Translations under genes and position numbers: made by a program
Shown: positions 55,985-64,000 of the stretch, piece after piece
Layout of the letters: every line of letters begins with the position of its first letter
Position numbering within the stretch: the stretch's first letter is position 1
From: Amaurobius ferox
Taxonomy: Eukaryota; Arthropoda; Arachnida; Araneae; Amaurobiidae
Length of the DNA: 64,000 nt
Direction: 5' to 3'
Assembly (NCBI GenBank): GCA_951213105.1
Contig: OX578152.1
Coordinates: 102,517,455 to 102,581,454 of the forward strand
Notes under the pieces: generated by a model
Database searches by the model: none
The model's input: the letters and a program-made list of their open reading frames with translations, nothing else
Told to the model about the DNA's origin: nothing

Positions 55985-56125
55985 TGAAACCTTCATATGG
56001 TGGCCGGTGAACCACCATATGAAGGACAATGGTGGCAAGTGAACCACCATATGAAGAGCAATGGTGGCAAGTGAACCACCATATGAAGGGCAATTGGGGC
56101 CAATCAACCACTTGTCACCAAATGA
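55985..56125. repeat. Short tandem repeat forming strong hairpins
   Basis: Three copies of a ~36-38-bp unit containing GTGAACCACCATATGAAG and CAATGGTGGCAA. The first arm, CTTCATATGGTGG (about 55992-56004), is the exact reverse complement of CCACCATATGAAG in each unit, so the DNA or RNA can fold into alternative 13-bp hairpins. Confidence 0.85.
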
Positions 56126-56394
56126 AACTTCATAAATTTTTTGTTTTGAAATAGATTTCGCACGCAATCTCGTATAAATGATTGATTGTATTTCGGCAAC
56201 TCTTAACATTGGTATAAATCAGAGTGAAAAAAAATTCTTTAAATGCATCAAAAAAAGTTGTTACGGATTTTAGTGAAAGTCATGCGCTGGCTACATCATA
56301 TATTTTTATATCAAATTACAGAGTACAAATTCAATAGATATGGAAATCTAATTTATAAAATAAATCTAGGTCTAGGTATTTATTTATCTTGAAT

Positions 56395-56730
56395 GCTTTT
56401 ATCCCAGCTTTTTCTCCTCAGGAATTTTCTATTTTTGTTCCATTTGTATTGTTAATCAAATTAAATACTCTGTTTATAATAGTATAATTCTAAGACTCCG
56501 AAAAAGGTTTCGAATATGGACTAAAAGAACCCCTTCAATTTATCTTTTCGATTTGTGAGGGGGGGTGGAGGTTCGACGGAATATCGACTGCCCCCTATCC
56601 TTATCGAGCAACGAAAAAAATTTAGCCGAAACGAAGTATATTTGCTATCACGATATCCGATAATCGGATTGAAATTGGACTTCAATAAGTCGAGATTTAA
56701 TTTATATTTATTTTCGAGATTATTCAATTG
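56395..56730. repeat. Dispersed repeat W, copy 1
   Basis: Shares landmarks in order with 62630-62950: a CTCAGGAA..TTC segment, GTTAATCAA..TTAA, AATTCTAAGACTC, a G-rich block before CGA.GGAATATCG, ATCGGAT..GATT and a closing TTT.AGTT..AATT. Not identified; no coding capacity. Confidence 0.55.
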
Positions 56731-56769
56731 AAGTTGTGGTCGCCAAATCCTTTAAAAAAGAAAGCAAAA

Positions 56770-56965
56770 TATCGTTTTTGTAACTGCGAAGTTGTAACAG
56801 TTTTATTTAATAAACGTTGTTTACAATTTCAATAAGTAGATAAATAAGCCTTTAAATAAGTAATAGTTGCTTTATTTGGAAAATAAATTATCGTTTTTGG
56901 AGTGCCGAAGTTGCAACAATTTTATTTACTAAACATTTTTTACGTGGTATTTAAATAAGTAAATA
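56770..56965. repeat. ~120-bp direct duplication
   Basis: AATATCGTTTTTGTAACTGC and GAAGTTGTAACAGTTTTATT (56768-56808) recur as TTATCGTTTTTGGAGTGCC and GAAGTTGCAACAATTTTATT (56889-56930), each followed by TAAACRTTKTTTAC and an AAATAAGTA stretch. 56966-57420 has no supported feature. Confidence 0.7.
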
Positions 56966-57426
56966 AAGATACATATTACATTAAAGAAAATACCCGTAAT
57001 AAAATCTTGATAAAATTAAGGAAGATGTCTGTGTATCTGTGCATCAGTGCAATGTTTGTTCCAAGTCTACATCACGGGGGAGCGAAGGGAGGGGGGAGCG
57101 AAACCCTTTGAATCGACCATTCGCCACCTCCCCCCGCAGACACTTTCTATTGCGGAGTCTAATGTCAATAAATTCTGAATATATAATAATAAATTCAGTA
57201 TGTACCAAAATAATTTTAATATAAAAATTTACTAGGTAAACTTTACATTTTAATCTAGTTCCTACTTATGTGACAGCATGTAGTAGATCATGAATATATT
57301 TGGATTTCAGGATTAACTACTTTTTAATGAGATTTTGTGGCTGTAGTTCAATTTACACTATTTGGAAATCTTCCACCTCCCTCTTGTTTAGCTGGAGAAA
57401 GTGTGTTCTTGCACTATTTGAAAAAG

Positions 57427-58690
<1,264 letters not shown>

Positions 58691-58734
58691 AATGGCTGCC
58701 ATGAAAGAGGTCAAGTCTAGAAATTGTATTTTTA

Positions 58735-59300
58735 CTTTGTCATAGGAGGTATAGAGAAAATGCTGTTTTCAAGAAAAGTTTTTCGGTTTCGAGATTTTTA
58801 TGCCAATATACGTTTCAAAACCTCCTAAAGACGTTTTAGTTACTTTTGGAGAGATGTCTGTCTGTCTGTGGTCGATTTCCTGCGTAGACGATAGCTGCCA
58901 CAAATATTAATGGATTTTTGCGATATTTTATATTCTGATCTGTTGCTGACGAATCTAGAATTAGATAGAATGTTCTGTAATTCGAATGAAAACTTCGAAG
59001 TGTATTCAAAATTTTATATTTCCTTAATGTGGCAGCACAGGACAAAATAGGAGACAATTATATATAAAAGGGGTTATTTATGACTTAATGATCACGAAAC
59101 CTTATAGTTTTAATCGCTATCGTGAAAAATATCGGAGATATAATTTGTGTGCTCGGGACGTCTTTAGAGCTTTCAAGGGGGGAGGGGGGGGCAACTTAGC
59201 CCCCGAGGGGAACATTGTCAAACTTGGTATCAATCGAAATATTTTTTCCATCCCTTTAATAGGAAAAACAATAAGATATAATTGTGATCATGTAATGTGT
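58735..59300 (+). repeat. Dispersed repeat module R, copy R2
   Basis: Starts GGAGGTATAGAGAAAATGCT and keeps the R landmarks: GATGTCTGTCTGTCTGTGG, GCTGCCACAAATATTAATGG, GTGGCAGCACAGGACAAAAT, TTATGACTTAATGATCACGA, and AAACTTGGTATCAATCGAAA followed by a single CCCTTTAATAGGAAAAACAA segment where R1 has its 28-unit minisatellite. A G-rich patch (59176-59190) lies in the same place as the GCCCACCTTGAAGG patch of R1. Confidence 0.8.
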
Positions 59301-59776
59301 TGAGCTTTGCTCCAGCTACTTCATATATATGCAACGCTTTCTAAATTTTAAATAGACAAGTTAGAGAATAACCATTACTTCAAACTTCAAACAGTCTTTG
59401 GCAAGAAAGTTTTCTATTCTCTCAGGAAAAGTAAGTCAGTTTGTAAAAGAAACTTTTTAAATTTCGGTTCTCAGAGTTTACGATGACTTTTGTCCGCCCA
59501 CGTTTATCCCAGAAAGAGGCATAAATTTATACATACGGATGGAGCATTGTCTCAAAAGAGACAGAATAGTTGTGGGAATGATTAATGGAGTGATATTCCT
59601 TATGAGCTAGCAAGCCACCAAAAGTTCTTGTAAACTCAGCGAACCGAAATTTTAATTGTTTCGCATACAGACTGGACTGGCCTCTTTTATCGCGGTCAAT
59701 TTCGCTACTTTCTTGGTCGCTGTTTCTTTTTTTTTTAAAGAAGCTGTATTTGAAAAGTTTTGTTTTTCTTGGCAAG

Positions 59777-59970
59777 TTTGTTCACGCGGAGTACGATCAC
59801 GTTAAATATGTGGGTCAGTAAGTCTTTCCGATGAGTTTGAGGTAGGGGAAGTAGAGTACGGCCCCATGCGGATGATTGGGTTTCGGTTTAATTTGGGTGA
59901 CACTCCCCGGGCGTCCAAACAGATAACTTACACCTTCTGGTAGGTCGAACGAGCTGGATCGAAGAAGAAA
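59777..59970 (+). mobile_element. SINE family A, 5'-truncated copy
   Basis: The body TTCACGCGGAGTACGATCAC, GTTAAATATGTGGGTCAGTA, CGTCCAAACAGATAACTTAC and ACCTTCTGGTAGGTCGAACG matches SINE A. The end is mutated (GATCGAAGAAG) instead of AAC repeats. No convincing TSD, so it is probably older. The surrounding 59301-60205 otherwise lacks supported features. Confidence 0.8.
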
Positions 59971-60639
59971 GATTGCATTTAAGGGATACCTATTTTGTTT
60001 TGCAGATTGATTCAATCTTATCGCAGAACCAAAAGGTCAATCGGAAACATATTCGGAGTTGGCAATCTATGTAACCTATTTAACTTTGAAGTGATCCATT
60101 AAATTACTTTATAACTCGTCGTAAAAGTATTTGGTAAAATTAAGTTTTAAATTGGGACACATTTCCGAATGTGTTTCTGATTGTTGTAGGGAGATAAAAA
60201 AAAATCATCTGTGGGCAGCATATGAATTTCCCTGCAGATTCAAATTCATTTTTTTAAAATTTCATTATTAAATTGAGTTTAATTGCAGAAAATAACACTG
60301 ATACTTTTCTGATATTATAACCAGTTTACCCTTTTAATTCATCTTAGTTTCATTTGCCAACCTAATTCACTTCAGATTCTCCAGCTCCTTAAAATTCCAG
60401 AAATTAAAATATCTCCTGAACGGTTAATTCTACGGTAATGGGGTAAGACTTATTCTCCTTGTTGTCGAAACTTAGCTGGAGAGCAAGTACTTAATATATA
60501 TTTCAACAATTTTATTCATTTATTTCAGATTTTCACTATTGATTTACTTATAAAACTATGTCTTTGCGAAACATTTCGCAAATAAGATTAGAAAAATACA
60601 TTTTTCCGAATCAAATCAAAATCTAATCTGCATCAAAAT

Positions 60640-61145
60640 ATCCGTTAAGGGACTTAACTAGTAAGTTTTAAGAAATTTCATTAAATAGTTTTCTAACTAT
60701 AGTACAACATGCATTAGTATAACCAAAATCAGCATTAGAATAACCGTCAAATGGCTTTACTAGGTTTTAAGAAATTTTATTAAATAGTTTTTAATTATAG
60801 TAGCAAATGCATTAGAATAACTATAATCAGCATTAGAATAACCGTCAAATGGCTTTATTAGGTTTTAAGAAATCTATTAAATAGTTTTTAATTATAGTAC
60901 AAGATGCATTAGAATAACCAAAATCAGCATTAGAATAACCGTCAAAGGACTTTACTAGGTTTTAAGAAGTTTCATTAAATAGTTTTTTTAACTATAGTAC
61001 AAAATGCATTAGAATAAACGTCAAATAACGTTACTAGGTTTTAAGAAATTTTATTAAATAGTTTTTAATTATGGTACAAAATGCATTAGAATAACCGTCA
61101 AATGACTTTATTAGGTTTTAAGAAATTTCATTAAATATTTTTTTA
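60640..61145. repeat. ~85-115-bp minisatellite inside X5
   Basis: Six units built from GGTTTTAAGAAATTTYATTA, AATAGTTTTTAATTATAGTA, CAAAATGCATTAGAATAACC and, in the longer units, AAAATCAGCATTAGAATAAC, with CGTCAAATGGCTTTACTA closing each unit. Long and short units differ by loss of the second ATTAGAATAAC block. Confidence 0.9.
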
Positions 61146-61643
61146 AAAACGGAAAAAGACGCCTTCAGTTCCTCCGAAATTAAAAATTTAAATGTTTCGA
61201 GAATGGTCCATCTTAGAGTAATCGGGTTCGTTTTATTCTTTTTGGCGTCAAAAAGTAAGTATAAAACAATCATGTAATTGATATATTTGAGCATATGTAG
61301 TCTTTTGTTTTAGATCGGATATATTAGATTTGCAGGCCATTTCGCAAAAAAAAGGCAGAATCTTTTTTTCCAAAACATAACAAAATTTAGACAGCACCAC
61401 GATATCCTACAAACGACTAATCTACAAAACTTTGTGTAATTTGGTCAATTAGTTTGTCAGCTAGGGTGGATACTAACAATTTTTGTTGGCCATTTCACAA
61501 GAAAAAGCATGTTTCTTTTTTCCGAATCGTACCAAAGTCTTATCGGCACCAGGGTAACCCGCAAATAACTTATCTACCAAATTTTATGATATTTGTTCAA
61601 TTATTTTCTTGAGTTAGTGTGGATATACACACATTGTACAGGC

Positions 61644-61701
61644 CCGGCCGTCCAAATAGTTGCTCAAGTCCATTGGATGAGTCGGACGGTCTGGGTTTTC
61701 A
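61644..61701 (+). mobile_element. 58-bp SINE A 3'-end unit (micro-unit m3) with 15-bp TSD
   Basis: The insert is CCGGCCGTCCAAATAGTTGC, TCAAGTCCATTGGATGAGTC, GGACGGTCTGGGTTTTCA, flanked by a perfect 15-bp duplication, ACACATTGTACAGGC, at 61629-61643 and 61702-61716. It lies near the microsatellite of X5. Same 5' start as m1 and m2. Confidence 0.93.
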
Positions 61702-61974
61702 ACACATTGTACAGGCAGATACACACACACACGACGTCATGCTAAAAATAAAAATAATTTATTCGTATTCTAGAGGTCTCAAAACGTGTAGATCCGTCGA
61801 AAACTCAACTTGCGATTTTCATCATGATTCAATACTTTTCCTATACATTTTACATGTATTGGAGGAAAAGTAAGAATGGTATGAAAATAAATAACTTTGA
61901 TACTATTTCAGCGTCTGCATTCTGACGTATTTTACCAAACTTCACATTTTTGTGCGTTGATTTACAAACAAGGC

Positions 61975-62640
61975 GAGGAATTTTTTTAATATGTTTTTCT
62001 TCAGATTTGCGGATAATTTTGTAAAGAAAGAACTTATATTCTTATACCTTTTATTCTTCATAAGGGAATTAAATTTATTAATAAAACTAATTTATTAATA
62101 TAACTTTAATAGAATTTCTTTGAAAACACAATATTATAATGTTTTCAGTACTTGCAAATATTTGAAATCTCGAGCAACCGCGGGTATATCTGCTGCTATA
62201 AATATATACGAAAAAACGGGTGGCGCCTCACACGTAAAATTCTGATAGCCGATTTTTCACAAATATAAAAATCTGTAGGAAAGGTCATGTTCAGGACACA
62301 CCAGGTTTGCTGAATTTTCTTAATCTGTTTTATTTTTCAGAGTTACAGATAATTTTGTAAAAGAAGAATATATATTCATATACCATTTACTCTTTACAGG
62401 AGAATTAAATTCATTATTTTAATGAAATTTCTATGATAAACAATATGATAATGTTTTTAGTATTTGCAAATATTTTAAATCACGACAACGTCGGGTATGT
62501 CTGCTGCTATAAATATATGTGAATGATGAGTGGCGTACGTAAGATCTTCGTAAAATACTTATGATCGATTTTTCACAAATATAAAAATTTGTAGAAAAAT
62601 CATGTTCAGGAGACATTAGGTTTGTTTGTCTGTTTGGAAC
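61975..62640. repeat. Tandem duplication, two ~335-bp copies
   Basis: Copy 1 (about 61975-62310) and copy 2 (about 62311-62640) share CAGATTTGCGGATAATTTTG / CAGAGTTACAGATAATTTTG, GGGAATTAAATT / GGAGAATTAAATT, CTGCTGCTATAAATATAT, CGATTTTTCACAAATATAAA and CATGTTCAGGA. The conserved CTGCTGCTATAAATATAT is GC-richer than its surroundings. Confidence 0.85.
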
Positions 62641-62950
62641 TCCTTTGTCCGTATTTCCCCTTCTCAGGAACATTCCCTTTATGTTCTATTTCTATAGTTA
62701 ATCAACTTAAGTTCTCCATTTTATTTATCAATGGAGAATTCTAAGACTCTAAAGTGGCTTCCTAATAAGATAAAAAACCGCCGAATTCTGTTCTTGATCA
62801 TTGAAAGAGGGGAGGACTCGATCGAATATCGTTTGTCCCCCCCCCCCCTTTTTGATCGGCAAAGAGAAAAAAAATTGGAATGAAATCAATCGTTGTCAAG
62901 AATCTTGTATTCTGATTGGATTTGGTATTCGATAGTTTTAAGTAAGTTTG
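62630..62950. repeat. Dispersed repeat W, copy 2
   Basis: Second copy of the repeat at 56395-56730, in the same orientation, with a C14 run at about 62837-62850 at the place of the G run in copy 1. Not identified. Confidence 0.5.
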
Positions 62951-63000
62951 AGTTTAAGTTAATTGTTTTTATGAGGTGCATGCAAGATTTACTGTTTGTT

Positions 63001-63125
63001 ACTTTCCTTATATACATAATGTATAAGGAAAATATTGTGACGGGGTCGAAAATTCGAAATCGAGTTTTCGACGGGAGAGCACGTTTCAAGCACCTCTGAT
63101 CAAGAATCAAACATTTTTGAAGTGA

Positions 63126-63157
<32 letters not shown>

Positions 63158-63936
63158 TCAGTGAGTCTGTGGAGACGATAACTGACGAACGAATGGACCG
63201 ATTCGAACTAAATTTGGTACAAAATTCACAATCCATAAACACTGGAAGCCTATTGTTTTTATACGCAATCGAATGTTCAGAACCCCCCTAAATTTTCGAA
63301 TGAAATTTAAAAAAAATCGTCAAAAAATCAAAACCACTAATAAAGTTACGCAAATAGACATTTCTTATGTAATTTTTCAAAATTAAATTGAAAAACTATT
63401 GGCATAAATTTTAGAACGCTAACATGAACCGTTCTTGAGATATTGTACATTTTTAAAAAAAATTATCAAAAAGTCATATAAAATAAAAAATATATATATT
63501 TCCTATTGAGAAACATGTTCACTTTTCATATGTAAAATCATACGATAAATTGGGTGACATCATTCTCGTGGATCTAGCTGGTTCCATTCATAAGAAAAGA
63601 TACTTTGAGTAATACATTTGTATTTGACCACCAATAGTCATTTATCTGCTATAAAAATAACTTATTTCTCCGTCCATAACGCTTGGCGATATTTTGGCGA
63701 CGAATTTGGTGGAATGTCGCCAACTTGGCGACTTTCTGAAATGCTGCCAAATTAACTAAAATCTCGCCAAATGGATGAAAATGACGCTAAATCAATGAAA
63801 ATGACGACTCATTGTCGAAAATTCAATATCTTGTAAAGAATATAAGTATCTACTATAAGAAAAACCTATTTTTTTACTGTAAAAGTAGTAAATTCATTAC
63901 GTTATATAAGGAAAGTTATGTGTTGCCCACATCAGA
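63001..63936 (-). mobile_element. Non-autonomous element, family Y (copy Y2)
   Basis: The reverse-orientation counterpart of 4641-5581. The hairpin end ACTTTCCTTATATACATAAT / GTATAAGGAAAA is at 63001-63031, the (GT)n run is at 63126-63150, the TTGGCGAC/CGCCAA cluster is near 63684-63770, and the other end is ATAAGGAAAGTTATGTGTTG CCCACATCAG. All landmarks correspond in order, and the two copies look close in sequence. Confidence 0.85.
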
Positions 63937-64000
63937 TTTCTTACCATCGGATTTTGATAACGATTATTAGTATTTGGAAAGTGAAATGCATTCATTTCAT

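Larger units (their letters stand above)
60206..61871 (+). mobile_element. Non-autonomous element, family X (copy X5), internally expanded
   Basis: The head ATCTGTGGGCAGCATATGAA and the terminal hairpin at 61834-61871 (ACTTTTCCTATACATTTTAC / ATGTATTGGAGGAAAAGT) delimit a 1.67-kb copy, about twice the compact X4. The extra length comes from a minisatellite (60640-61145) and from repetition of the internal module TTTTTCCGAATC..ACCAAAATCTAATC..CACCAGGGTAACC..CTACCAAATTTTA, present three times (about 60610, 61360 and 61530). It contains the pre-insertion site ATTGATATATTTGAGCATAT used by the mariner-like element in X2. Confidence 0.8.

Overview
The window is AT-rich eukaryotic DNA made almost entirely of repeats. 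I found no host protein-coding gene, no functional RNA gene and no CRISPR-like array. The protein-like signals are pieces of Jockey-type non-LTR retrotransposons and one mariner-type transposase. An arthropod is the best guess and an arachnid is plausible: the transposase begins with the N-terminal helix-turn-helix (DUF4817 type) common in arthropod mariner-like elements, and Jockey-clade elements are mostly arthropod. The species cannot be fixed from the sequence.

Layout. 1-17.5 kb holds dispersed elements and minisatellites: a copy of a repeat module here called R, carrying a 30-bp minisatellite; several copies of a short non-autonomous family (X/Y) with a 5' ATGTGGGCAGCACATGAC head, an internal CA/CAGA microsatellite and a 3' hairpin; a mariner-like element nested in one X copy and itself carrying a SINE; and four further tandem arrays. 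17.5-45.2 kb is one long array of related units. Its core (27.9-34.3 kb) is a higher-order repeat of two diverged ~1.3-kb monomers alternating with a ~2.57-kb period. Longer ~2-kb units contain R on the minus strand. The array is interrupted by a 5.04-kb Jockey element with a 13-bp target-site duplication (TSD), by two shorter reverse-transcriptase pieces, by a full SINE and by a ~55-bp SINE-like stub. 45.2-64 kb holds LTR-like sequences, more SINEs, a Jockey 3' fragment, a three-unit tandem repeat, a candidate MITE, a foldback element with AT-rich outer arms, a second R copy and more X/Y copies.

How the parts relate. The Jockey element supplies endonuclease and reverse transcriptase of the kind SINEs borrow, and the SINEs have the expected long TSDs. 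Two SINE families are visible. Family A has a tRNA-like head, or in two 386-bp copies a complete 5S rRNA-derived head followed by a tRNA-like piece that has lost its B box. Family B is tRNA-headed with an A tail. The most unusual signals are: (1) a recurring ~55-65-bp unit, matching only the 3' end of SINE A, with TSDs and the same 5' boundary in at least three insertions; (2) the 5S/tRNA promoter swap in SINE A; (3) poly-C tracts that coincide with every reading-frame change in ORF2 and with most of those seen in ORF1 of the Jockey element; (4) minisatellites that arose by local amplification inside transposon copies; and (5) the higher-order array with a conserved 24-bp dyad in its monomers.

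All assignments come from reading and comparing stretches of this window by eye. Percent identities, database matches and copy numbers elsewhere in the genome were not computed.
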